Origin: DATNPH01 sp036703315
GTDB taxonomy: Bacteria > Cyanobacteriota > Cyanobacteriia > Cyanobacteriales > Coleofasciculaceae
Direction of reading: 5' to 3'
Assembly (NCBI GenBank): GCA_036703315.1
Contig: DATNPH010000042.1
Location: 1-17,540 of the forward strand
DNA length: 17,540 nucleotides
Both the position numbers and the translations under genes were made by a program. The stretch's first letter is position 1, and each line of letters begins with the position of its first letter. This document shows, piece after piece, positions 1 to 6,468 of this stretch. The notes beneath the pieces are model-generated. The model saw nothing but the letters and a program-made list of their open reading frames with translations, was not told the origin of the DNA and ran no database searches.

Positions 1-1
1 A

Positions 2-283
2 AATAGTATCGTTAAGTTCAGTATTGACAGCGATCGCCAAGCACTAGCTCTAACGGTTAATGCTCAAGACGTTGGCAATGGCAGGGAATTACTGACAGCA
101 CAAGTTTCGGGAGAAAGTCTAGATGTTGCCTTTAATATTAAGTATTTGATGGATGGAATCAAAGCACTTGGGACTTCCGAAATTCAAATGCATCTGAATA
201 CAGCATTAAGCCCAGTAGTTTTTACACCACTGGGTGGTTTAAAAATGACTTACCTAATTATGCCCGTCCAAATTAGGAATTAA
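2..283 (+). CDS. dnaN: DNA polymerase III subunit beta (sliding clamp), C-terminal part
   Basis: This is the 3' end of a gene that starts before the window; 93 residues are visible in the frame beginning at base 2 and ending in TAA at 281-283. The clamp encircles DNA and tethers the replicative polymerase. The segment fits the last third of the third clamp domain: the stretch VAFNIKYLMDGIKAL is followed by PVVFTPLGG and ends in the typical clamp tail TYLIMPVQIRN. In most clamps the tail reads YLIMPMR followed by a hydrophobic residue, so this one is intact at its C-terminus. It converges on the ArsA-type ATPase gene with only 30 bp between the stop codons. The identification rests on the family-specific tail and is confident; the N-terminal two thirds cannot be checked. 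Confidence 0.9.
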   Translation, partial: NSIVKFSIDSDRQALALTVNAQDVGNGRELLTAQVSGESLDVAFNIKYLMDGIKALGTSEIQMHLNTALSPVVFTPLGGLKMTYLIMPVQIRN

Positions 284-290
284 GGTTTAG

Positions 291-313
291 TAGGGTGGGC
301 ATTGCCCACCTTG
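291..313. terminator. Perfect hairpin between convergent dnaN and ATPase genes
   Basis: GGTGGGC (294-300), loop ATT, GCCCACC (304-310) form a perfect 7-bp stem that can extend by a G-U and an A-U pair. It lies between two convergent stop codons (283 and 314), so it could serve as a terminator in both directions, though no long T-run follows on either strand. As I recall, the wording TAGGGTGGGCATTGCCCACC is a dispersed cyanobacterial repeat, so this may be a repeat copy rather than a dedicated terminator. Confidence 0.5.
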
Positions 314-1501
314 CTATACCTTGGCAGCTTCAGCAAAACGAATCTTGAGATAATCTTCTTCCATTTTTGCCCCAGATGGTTGTAAAGCTGCCAAAGCTTG
401 CGGTAATACTAAATTACGACGATGATTGCCAATCGTGATATTTAATTCATCGCCAGTTTTACTCAGTTGAATTTGGTCTTTAGGAATACCAGGCAAGTAA
501 AGTTCTAAGCTGTACTGATTTTTGTCTTGCACTACTCTGAGAGTAGTTTCTTTGTAGTAAACTTGGGTTGGGTCTTCATCTTTGTATAGTGTTTCCTTCA
601 ATCGTTCTAAAGCTGCTAAGCCGCACATTTCTTCAGAATAAAGGGGAACTTCTTTCACAGGCAAAGGCAGGAAGTTTTCATGGATTTCCTGACGGTACTG
701 CTGCTGACTTTCCTTCCATCTTTGGAAAAAAGGATCGGTTACTTGGTCAGGAATAATCCGATTTGCTACGATCAAATCTGTTGAAACGTTGTACAAACTC
801 AAATACGCATGAGCGCGGAGAGATTCTTTAATCACCATTTTTTCTGGATTGGTGACTAAACGCACTGAGGTTTTAGTATTGTCGGTTAAAATTTTTTCCA
901 AAGCTTCAATTTGTTCGTAGAATTCATAGGGAGCATCCATAACCTCTTTATCTGGCAGCGAAAAACCTGCAATGGGTTTGAAGAAAGGTTCTACTAGTGG
1001 TCTGAGTGCTACTGATATTTTTTGCAGTGGTTTGTAGAAGCGGCGCATATACCAACCACTAACTTCTGGTAAGCTCAGTAGCCGCAAAGCCGTACCTGTA
1101 GGGGCAGAGTCAATAATCAGGACATCGTACTCATTCTCGTCATAGTGACGCTTCATGCGCACGAGACCGAAAATTTCATCCATGCCGGGAAGAATCGCTA
1201 ATTCTTCTGCTTGAACGCCATCTAAGCCTCGTGCTTGCAGAACCTGGGTGATATAGCGCTTAACAGCACCCCAGTTCCCCTCCAATTCCATGAGAGCATC
1301 TAGTTCTGCTCCCCACAAGTTTGGACGAACTAAGCGGGGGTCGTGACTCAATTCAATGTCAAAACTATCTGCCAGGGAGTGAGCTGGGTCGGTACTAAGG
1401 ACGAGTGTCCGGTAGCCTAGTTCAGCACAACGGAGACCTGTAGCGGCGGCAACGGAGGTCTTCCCGACGCCACCTTTGCCAGTCATCAAAATTACGCGCA
1501 T
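314..1501 (-). CDS. ArsA/GET3-family ATPase with C-terminal HSP20-like domain
   Basis: This is a cytosolic P-loop ATPase of the SIMIBI class, the family that includes arsenite-pump ATPase ArsA and tail-anchored-protein targeting factor GET3/TRC40. The 395 residues open with the deviant Walker A GKGGVGKTS (8-16), including the signature lysine, then STDPAHSL (36-43, switch I) and IIDSAPTGTALRLL (129-142, switch II). Residues about 318-392 form an all-beta segment matching the ArsA_HSP20 domain found at the C-terminus of many cyanobacterial and plant-type homologues. It has a single ATPase half, unlike the duplicated proteobacterial ArsA, and no arsR, arsB or arsC gene lies nearby, so arsenite resistance is unlikely. 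A protein-targeting or chaperone role is more plausible but not shown. The ATG start places the P-loop at the N-terminus as expected. Confidence 0.88.
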   Translation of the reverse strand: MRVILMTGKGGVGKTSVAAATGLRCAELGYRTLVLSTDPAHSLADSFDIELSHDPRLVRPNLWGAELDALMELEGNWGAVKRYITQVLQARGLDGVQAEELAILPGMDEIFGLVRMKRHYDENEYDVLIIDSAPTGTALRLLSLPEVSGWYMRRFYKPLQKISVALRPLVEPFFKPIAGFSLPDKEVMDAPYEFYEQIEALEKILTDNTKTSVRLVTNPEKMVIKESLRAHAYLSLYNVSTDLIVANRIIPDQVTDPFFQRWKESQQQYRQEIHENFLPLPVKEVPLYSEEMCGLAALERLKETLYKDEDPTQVYYKETTLRVVQDKNQYSLELYLPGIPKDQIQLSKTGDELNITIGNHRRNLVLPQALAALQPSGAKMEEDYLKIRFAEAAKV

Positions 1502-1563
1502 GGGTGTTGTGAGACACAGTTGTTGCGTCTGCCTAATAAGTAGTTACATTATTTATTATGTCT

Positions 1564-1953
1564 TTAATCTTTTTTTAAGGAGAAGAAATGCTGCTTGAGG
1601 ACATCCAGTCGCGAGCAGTCCCAGTAATCAATATGAGAAACAATTAGACCATCGGCATTAAGTTTTAACTCACTCCAGCCAGAGATGGCAATTCGAGGAC
1701 GCCACGGGACTGGGGTAGTCCAGCTAAGGGTCCAGCGCGTTTTAATAGTGTTTTCTGATTGATGAATATCGTGCAGCTCCATCTTGGGATTATTAAACCA
1801 GTTGCGGATAAAATCGATCGTCTGCTTGTAGCGATCAATGCCACGAAACTGGTTTAAGGGGTCTTTGAAAAAAACATCTTTGGCATAGATGCTGTAGGTT
1901 TGGTCAGTTGGGAACCTTTGATAATCCTCTTTGAGAATTTGGATAATATCCAT
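1564..1953 (-). CDS. DUF2358 family protein (NTF2-like fold)
   Basis: This is a small conserved protein of cyanobacteria and plastid-bearing plants whose function is unknown; the family is usually grouped with NTF2/SnoaL-like folds. From the chosen start it has 129 residues: an N-terminal helix (MDIIQILKEDYQRFP), the motif YSIYAKDVFFKDPLNQFRG, a middle strand with NPKMELHDI, and a C-terminal SHIDYWDCSRLDVLKQHFF. I chose the ATG at 1951-1953 because that is where family similarity begins. The reading frame stays open up to 2076, adding 41 residues from another ATG, but this extension looks non-coding and carries a repeat-like GC-rich stretch at 1979-2002. Neither start has a convincing ribosome binding site. 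The gene lies 62 bp upstream of the ArsA-type ATPase on the same strand and could be co-transcribed with it. Confidence 0.78.
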   Translation of the reverse strand: MDIIQILKEDYQRFPTDQTYSIYAKDVFFKDPLNQFRGIDRYKQTIDFIRNWFNNPKMELHDIHQSENTIKTRWTLSWTTPVPWRPRIAISGWSELKLNADGLIVSHIDYWDCSRLDVLKQHFFSLKKD

Positions 1954-2186
1954 TGAGTTTCGGTAGGTGTCTATTCCACTAGCGCTTGCCGCTACGCTAA
2001 CAACACCCCTTATTTTCACTGATTGATACGGAATCCGCTCAAGAAAATCCTTAGACCTCGTCCTCTTGTTAAACAATAAAGGGATTATTAAAACGTGCGG
2101 CTGGTTTGTGCCAAGGACACCAGAGGAGAAGCTAAGCGTATAGGCTAGAAGTTGAATCTGGCACTTTTTGGAGCAGTATCTTCCTG

Positions 2187-2939
2187 ATGTCTAAAAAACG
2201 CGATGAGCCGTTTCAGAGTGCTAGCAAAGCCTCACACCGCCCCCAAGCTGCTGGTGACTCTTCCTCAAACTACCAGTTGACGCCCACAGAGGCACAGGTA
2301 GCGCATCGGTTTAATCGTCAGTTTCAGGGTGAAGCCTTTGAACTGCCGGAAGAAGTGGAGGCGATGCCAATTTTTCAGGAGTGGGTTGGGGGAACGCTTG
2401 CCGATAAAGTTGCCTCGAATTTTTGGGAAATTGCTCGACCCCAAAAGAATCAGCGTTGTTTGGATATTGGCTGTGGGGTTAGCTTTTTGGTTTATCCGTG
2501 GAGGGATTGGGAGGCATTTTTTTATGGTCAGGACTTCAGTACAGTGGCACGGGAGGCGCTCAATACTCGTGGTTCCCAGCTGAATGCCAAGCTGTTCAAG
2601 GGTGTATCTTTGGGGTCAGCGCAACAGTTGAATTATGAGTCTGGGGAGTTTGATTTGGCGATCGCAACCGGATGGAGTTGCTATTATCCACTTGATTATT
2701 GGTCTACGGTGATGACTGAGGTCAAGCGGGTGATTAAGCCAGGGGGTCAGTTTGTTTTTGATGTACTTAACCCAGAGAAACCCCTAGCGGAAGATTGGGC
2801 AGTTTTGGAAACTTATCTGGGCGCTGAGGTATTTTTAGAGCCCATTGCTGAGTGGGAAAAAACAATTAAAGCCACGGGGGCTAAGGTAGTTAAGCGGAAA
2901 TCTGGAGAGTTGTTTGAGTTGTACTTAGTTCGTTGGTGA
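2187..2939 (+). CDS. Class I SAM-dependent methyltransferase
   Basis: This is a predicted cytosolic methyltransferase of 250 residues with a Rossmann-like class I fold. Residues 1-35 look disordered (Ser, Lys and Gln rich). The SAM-binding motif I is CLDIGCGVSF (91-100), the acidic end of strand 2 is GQDFS (114-118), motif II lies in EFDLAIATGWSCYYPLD (about 154-170), and motif III is VIKPGGQFVFDV (182-193). The substrate cannot be told from sequence. It is not EgtD, the histidine methyltransferase of ergothioneine synthesis: it is shorter and lacks that family's architecture, so the nearby egtC-like gene is no guide. It is flanked by minus-strand genes on both sides and stands alone. The ATG start has only a distant GGAG, so the exact start is less certain than the fold. 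Confidence 0.85.
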   Translation: MSKKRDEPFQSASKASHRPQAAGDSSSNYQLTPTEAQVAHRFNRQFQGEAFELPEEVEAMPIFQEWVGGTLADKVASNFWEIARPQKNQRCLDIGCGVSFLVYPWRDWEAFFYGQDFSTVAREALNTRGSQLNAKLFKGVSLGSAQQLNYESGEFDLAIATGWSCYYPLDYWSTVMTEVKRVIKPGGQFVFDVLNPEKPLAEDWAVLETYLGAEVFLEPIAEWEKTIKATGAKVVKRKSGELFELYLVRW

Positions 2940-3005
2940 AGCGGCTAACACAGAACAAGGTAGTGGTTAAGCGATCGCCCTCCGTCGGAGTGGTACAACA
3001 CGTTA

Positions 3006-3043
3006 AGGAAAAAAGAAAACCCTGGCAGTAACGAAACCAGGGT
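3006..3043 (-). terminator. Rho-independent terminator of the 74-residue minus-strand gene
   Basis: ACCCTGG (3019-3025) and CCAGGGT (3037-3043) form a perfect 7-bp stem with an 11-nt loop. Read on the minus strand, the stem is followed directly by a T-rich tract (complement of the A-rich 3007-3018), which gives the standard intrinsic terminator layout for the small gene ending at 3064. On the plus strand the T-tract is missing, so it should not terminate the methyltransferase message efficiently. Confidence 0.75.
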
Positions 3044-3063
3044 AAGCAGCAACTAAAAATTAT

Positions 3064-3288
3064 TTAGCCAAAGCAATCTAGACCTCTAGAACTCCAGGGA
3101 GTTAATTCAGGAGGAAACACAAAAATTTCCTCACCGTAAAGCAACGCCTTCTGGTATACGTTTATAGCTTCCATCAAAGTGGAGAACGTAATGGGAATCC
3201 ATCTGTCCTGATAAGTACAGATGATGACTCTAGCTGCTGTGTATTCTTCTATGGGTAATAGATTAGACCAGGGTGAAACCACGACCAA
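3064..3288 (-). CDS. Small conserved-looking protein of unknown function
   Basis: This is a 74-residue protein I cannot assign to a named family. It is rich in aromatic and beta-prone residues (VIICTYQDRWIPITF, then IFVFPPELTPW) around a central helix (TLMEAINVYQKALLYG). It has no signal peptide, membrane segment or cysteine pattern. The frame begins right after an in-frame stop at 3295-3297, and no ATG is available: initiation would be TTG (3286-3288) or GTG (3280-3282), which leaves the N-terminus uncertain. A strong terminator directly downstream and the protein-like composition argue that it is a real gene. Its upstream region contains a short palindrome and a repeated GGTATGTC that might be regulatory. 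It runs opposite to both neighbours. Confidence 0.55.
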   Translation of the reverse strand: MVVVSPWSNLLPIEEYTAARVIICTYQDRWIPITFSTLMEAINVYQKALLYGEEIFVFPPELTPWSSRGLDCFG

Positions 3289-3470
3289 TGTACCTTAAGT
3301 TTTCGGTATGTCCATATACCAAATGTGACTGTCATACATAAGTATTACTACCTATCATTAGAGGTATGTCTAAAGAAGGATATTTTTCGAGTCGCATCCC
3401 CTAGAGCATGAGTTCACTACTCAGCCTAAGGGCTGAAATGTCTAGAAATTGGTAACTTCTGTCTTCCCCT

Positions 3471-3491
3471 TTTTGAGTTTTGACTTTTGAG
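3471..3491 (+). repeat. TTTTGAG-type heptanucleotide tandem repeat (3 units)
   Basis: Three adjacent heptamers TTTTGAG, TTTTGAC and TTTTGAG lie just upstream of the amidotransferase gene. The same unit occurs twice in tandem at 8236-8249. Short heptanucleotide tandem repeats are characteristic of filamentous cyanobacterial genomes. Confidence 0.7.
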
Positions 3492-3500
3492 TATGTTGGC

Positions 3501-3529
3501 TTGCGTTAGGGTGGGGAAGGTTTTACAAA
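3501..3529 (+). promoter_or_regulatory. Possible sigma70-type promoter for the amidotransferase gene
   Basis: TTGCGT (3501-3506) and TACAAA (3524-3529) are separated by 17 bp, with three and four matches to the two consensus hexamers. Transcription would begin about ten bases before the ATG at 3547, leaving almost no leader, which fits the absence of a ribosome binding site there. The match is weak and the call is tentative. Confidence 0.25.
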
Positions 3530-3546
3530 TTATCGTTCTCATTCTC

Positions 3547-4335
3547 ATGTGTCGATTAGTTGGCTACCTTGGCTCTAGCATCCAGTTAGATGAGTTGCTT
3601 TATAAGCCAGAGCACTCACTTTATCACCAAAGTTACAACCCTAAAGAATTGAAATCAGGGGTGGTCTGTGCAGACGGGGTAGGCATCGGCTGGTACGATG
3701 ACGATGGAAAAGCGTTCATCTACCGGAACACTATTCCTATTTGGAATGACTCAAACCTGGAAGAGTTGAGCCATTACGTAAAGTCTGATTCTGCTGTAGG
3801 CTATGTTCGATTAGCTGAGGCTGGTTCAACGCTAGACATTAGCAACTGTCAGCCATTCCGCAGTGACAAGCTGTTGTTTGTGCATAATGGTGCGATCGCT
3901 AATTTTCAGGAAACCTTGTACAGACCGATACGCTCTAGTCTCTCAGATGCAGCCTACCGCCAAATTAAGGGAATAACTGACTCGGAGCATATCTTCGCCT
4001 TACTATCAGAACAGTGGCAGTTTTCTCCCAACTGTACCCTTTTGGATGCCTTGCGGACTACGCTGATAACTCTGACTGACATGGCAAGCAAGTACGACAC
4101 TAGCTTTAGTGCCAATGTGATTGTGAGTGATGGTCAGGCGCTGTGTGCTAGTCGCTACGCCTATGGTACAGAAGCTTCTACTCTTTACTGGTCTACCGAT
4201 GATGTAAACCATCCGACTCGTATTATCGTTGCCTCTGAACCTTTATCTAACCAAGAATGGTTCCCCTTTGCTCCCCAAAGTACGCTGTTTGTTAAAGCAA
4301 ATTCATTGCAGCCCGTTACTAGCCTGTTGGGGTAA
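3547..4335 (+). CDS. egtC: Class II glutamine amidotransferase, EgtC-like
   Basis: This 262-residue N-terminal-nucleophile amidotransferase resembles EgtC, which removes the gamma-glutamyl group from an ergothioneine precursor, and YafJ-type proteins. The start is fixed by chemistry: after Met removal Cys2 of MCRLVGYLG must be exposed as the nucleophile, so the ATG at 3547 is right although the frame is open from a TTG at 3487. Supporting motifs are the opening LYHQSYNP, GVGIGWY (44-50), GYVRLA (85-90), the amidotransferase HNG (113-115), TDSEHIFALL (144-153), and ASEPLSNQEW (229-238). The C-terminal end is slightly short but coherent. No egtB or egtD lies in the window, so an ergothioneine role is possible but not supported by context. 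Other gamma-glutamyl hydrolases of this class are the alternative. Confidence 0.82.
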   Translation: MCRLVGYLGSSIQLDELLYKPEHSLYHQSYNPKELKSGVVCADGVGIGWYDDDGKAFIYRNTIPIWNDSNLEELSHYVKSDSAVGYVRLAEAGSTLDISNCQPFRSDKLLFVHNGAIANFQETLYRPIRSSLSDAAYRQIKGITDSEHIFALLSEQWQFSPNCTLLDALRTTLITLTDMASKYDTSFSANVIVSDGQALCASRYAYGTEASTLYWSTDDVNHPTRIIVASEPLSNQEWFPFAPQSTLFVKANSLQPVTSLLG

Positions 4336-4433
4336 AACGAATGAAATGCTTTGTTGCGTGATGCGATCGCACTCAACCCATTCGGACAAGAATATCAGGG
4401 TTTATCTACACATATAGCAGCGAAGCATCATAA

Positions 4434-4595
4434 AGATATTTCAGTCAGCGATCACTCGAACAAGAATTTACGCAGCAAGGTATCAGTTTCGAGCCACAGA
4501 GAAAGCTTCCTGTTTATGAAGGTGACAGATTGTTCGGCTTCTACATCCCCGATTTCATTATTGAGAACAAAGTCATCTTAGAGATTAAGGTATAG
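4434..4595 (+). pseudogene. Fragment of a GxxExxY (PDDEXK_3) family protein
   Basis: In the frame of 4434-4595, 53 residues read as the C-terminal half of a GxxExxY protein: SLEQEFTQQGISFEPQ, then LPVYEGDRLFGFYIPDF, then IIENKVILEIKV and a stop. In the family this corresponds to the segment with the EF..QGI.FE.Q, LPV.Y.G and DF.VE..VI.E.K landmarks, a PD-(D/E)XK-like core. The N-terminal part with the GxxExxY signature is absent, an in-frame stop precedes 4434, and no start codon is present, so this is a relic. It ends immediately before a GGCAGAA tandem repeat, which may mark the deletion point. The full-length family is about 125 residues. Confidence 0.65.
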
Positions 4596-4600
4596 CAAAA

Positions 4601-4630
4601 GGCAGAGGGCAGAAGGCAGAAGGCAGAAGG
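4601..4630 (+). repeat. GGCAGAA-type heptanucleotide tandem repeat
   Basis: Four imperfect copies of GGCAGAA/GGCAGAG run in tandem. The reverse complement of the same unit recurs at 8997-9033. This is the short tandemly repeated heptamer class familiar from filamentous cyanobacteria. Confidence 0.75.
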
Positions 4631-4699
4631 AAAAAGATTGACGGGTCTTGGTTTCAGTATCTTCCTTTGTCCTAACATTTATGGCGACAGCTATATTTG

Positions 4700-5061
4700 C
4701 TAGAGTCCCCCTTGAATCAATCTCAGAGTCTCCGTAATATTGCCCAGCAGCAACAACAGCATCCCAGAAAATGCTTGACCCCCCTTACTCCCATCATGTT
4801 TCAACACTTCTGGCAATGCCTTGGGGAAGTGGTGTGCAGTTTCTCAGCAACGTGCGCGATCGCATCCTCTGGTAATCGAACCCCAGCCGCACCACTCAAC
4901 CGCCCCAAAGCGTGTTTCCAGGTTGGTATGTCTAACGATCTAACTTTGGAAAAATCTGTCGGGTTGGTGGAAAAAATCGCTGGCAACTGCGCTTCGTGAA
5001 CCCCGGCATAGTCCTTATCGCCTTCCGTCACAGGCACGTCTCTACATTGTGTGCATTCCAA
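4700..5061 (-). pseudogene. Frameshifted remnant of an unidentified gene
   Basis: Two minus-strand frames read as one protein broken by a frameshift. The first (5061 down to a stop at 4801) contains IFSTNPTDFSKVRSLDIP, ALGRLSGAAGVRLPEDAIA and HVAEKL. The second, open from 4843 down to a TAG at 4700-4702, reads HHFPKALPEVLKHDGSKGG, then QAFSGMLLLLLGNITETL and RLIQGGL. Both halves have natural, mostly helical protein composition and switch frame between 4843 and 4801, consistent with a one-base loss. I do not recognise the family. The NPTDF stretch faintly recalls the end of PIN domains but is not enough to assign it. The beginning near 5038-5052 carries a CGTCTCTACA stretch resembling a dispersed cyanobacterial repeat, so the original N-terminus may be lost. 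Confidence 0.5.
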
Positions 5062-5084
5062 CGGTATTTGATATGACTTCTCAA

Positions 5085-6395
5085 CTATCGGCTCTGCTTT
5101 ACCGTTTCTAGCGCTACCTCGATCGATCGCTCTTTTTGTGGATCTTCTCCCTGAGCATATTCCAAGGGACGTGGAACAACGACATCCGGCGTAACACCTT
5201 TTCCTTCCAGCCGTTGGTTACCGTCAACATAGACATCGGCAACCGCTACGTAAAGTATGCTGCCATCCGACATCAGAAAAGGACGACCAGCCACTACAGC
5301 TCCAGCCGTTTTAGAGCCAACGACGGGTCCGATCTTGTATTGCTCAAAGGCATACGCTAGAACTTCCTTAGCACTCCGACTTCCCTCATTCACCAGCATG
5401 ACCACTGGCTTTTTCCAATGAGACTCAGACGTATATTGCCTGCCATTGCGTTGAATATTTGTTATGCTCGGGCCCCGACCTGTGTAGATGTTGAGGACGC
5501 TAGCAGGTGTACCACCCCATCCTTCTCTCAGATCCACCACTAACGAGTCTGCATCTTTGAGGCGACCATAAAGCAAGTCTTCCTCTAGCTGCTGGTGGTA
5601 TTGGTCACCCGCATAAGACCAGATGTGGACATAGCCAATTTTCTTGCCCCCCCGCTCAATTACCTGGGTACTCGCTTTTTGAGCATCCAAAAACATGGTG
5701 GTTGCATCCAGCAGCTTCGGCGTAACAATGATTTTTTGCTGGCTGTCGGAATTAGGTGATTCTCCTGCCGAGACGCTGCGCGATCGCTGAATCAATAGTG
5801 TGACTTTTTGACCCGCTTTCCCTGCAAAAGACTGAATCGCCTGGAACGGGCGACCTTCGACACTCAGTAATTGATCTCCCGCCTTCAGTCCTGCTTCAGC
5901 CGCCGGACTTCCGTCGAGAATGGCACTAATAAAAGTTTTGCCATTGATGTCTTTAGTAAAGATGCCAATGCCACTATATTCAATCTTGTCATTAGGGAAA
6001 AACTTCTTGAGCTGCTTTTGTAAATCAGGAATCCTTGGCTGAAAGATTCCCAAAATCTGGTAGTAGGCTGGCTCATTTGGAATGTAGAAGTGAGTGTGAG
6101 AGGTCTTCAACTCAGAGAGCATCTGATTGACAAGCAGAGCAACCGCTTCGCTTGACTGAGCTTGCTTTACTTGAGGCTCATACTTAGACCGCAGAGCTTT
6201 CCAATCTACGCCATTAAAGTTTTGATCGTAAAAGTTATCATTTACAGTCTTCCAAACTTCGTCAAAAACCTGAGACGGCGGTTGTCCTAGTATTGGAAGT
6301 ACTGGCGAAATCAGCCAGCACAGGAGGATAACACAGACACTAATCAAGCTTGTTATCGCTAGGCGGGTATTCCTTGCGAGAAGAAATCTTTTCAT
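5085..6395 (-). CDS. S41-family C-terminal processing protease with PDZ domain
   Basis: This 436-residue serine protease of the tail-specific/CtpA type cleaves proteins outside the cytoplasm. Residues about 12-37 form a hydrophobic export or anchor segment (LAITSLISVCVILLCWLIS) after a basic start. The N-terminal helical region (about 40-130) is followed by a PDZ domain (about 138-205, with GSPAAEAGLKAGDQLLSVEG) and the peptidase core. The catalytic dyad can be placed: Ser341 in NEGSRSAKEVLAYAF and Lys362 in GSKTAGAVV, with the VVDLREGWGG strand (286-295) before them and the family's GKGVTPDVVV (398-407) near the end. All expected residues are present, so it should be active. It is not the canonical D1-processing CtpA by any clear sign. 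It lies 73 bp downstream of the DUF1838 gene and may be the last gene of that unit. Confidence 0.9.
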   Translation of the reverse strand: MKRFLLARNTRLAITSLISVCVILLCWLISPVLPILGQPPSQVFDEVWKTVNDNFYDQNFNGVDWKALRSKYEPQVKQAQSSEAVALLVNQMLSELKTSHTHFYIPNEPAYYQILGIFQPRIPDLQKQLKKFFPNDKIEYSGIGIFTKDINGKTFISAILDGSPAAEAGLKAGDQLLSVEGRPFQAIQSFAGKAGQKVTLLIQRSRSVSAGESPNSDSQQKIIVTPKLLDATTMFLDAQKASTQVIERGGKKIGYVHIWSYAGDQYHQQLEEDLLYGRLKDADSLVVDLREGWGGTPASVLNIYTGRGPSITNIQRNGRQYTSESHWKKPVVMLVNEGSRSAKEVLAYAFEQYKIGPVVGSKTAGAVVAGRPFLMSDGSILYVAVADVYVDGNQRLEGKGVTPDVVVPRPLEYAQGEDPQKERSIEVALETVKQSR

Positions 6396-6468
6396 ACGTC
6401 AAAAACGATCGCCTCAACCAGCAACTTAAGCCTTTAATTCACACCTGGCACTTGATCCGGAGTACTTA

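Noticed and set aside
314..1501. Arsenite resistance (ars) locus
   Set aside because: The ATPase has a single P-loop half and an HSP20-like tail, and no arsB, arsC or arsR is nearby.
2187..2939. Methyltransferase as EgtD, forming an ergothioneine cluster with the EgtC-like gene
   Set aside because: The protein is too short and its motifs are those of a generic class I methyltransferase. The two genes are also separated by an opposite-strand gene with its own terminator.
4601..4630. CRISPR array or VNTR locus
   Set aside because: Units are seven bases with no spacers; this is the ordinary cyanobacterial heptamer repeat.
4697..4999. 100-residue plus-strand frame over the same region
   Set aside because: Its Gln-rich, uneven composition comes from the CAGCAACAACAG stretch, and the opposite strand reads as the better protein.
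4801..5061. Intact 86-residue minus-strand gene
   Set aside because: Downstream sequence in another frame continues as coherent protein, so a frameshifted remnant fits better than a complete short gene.
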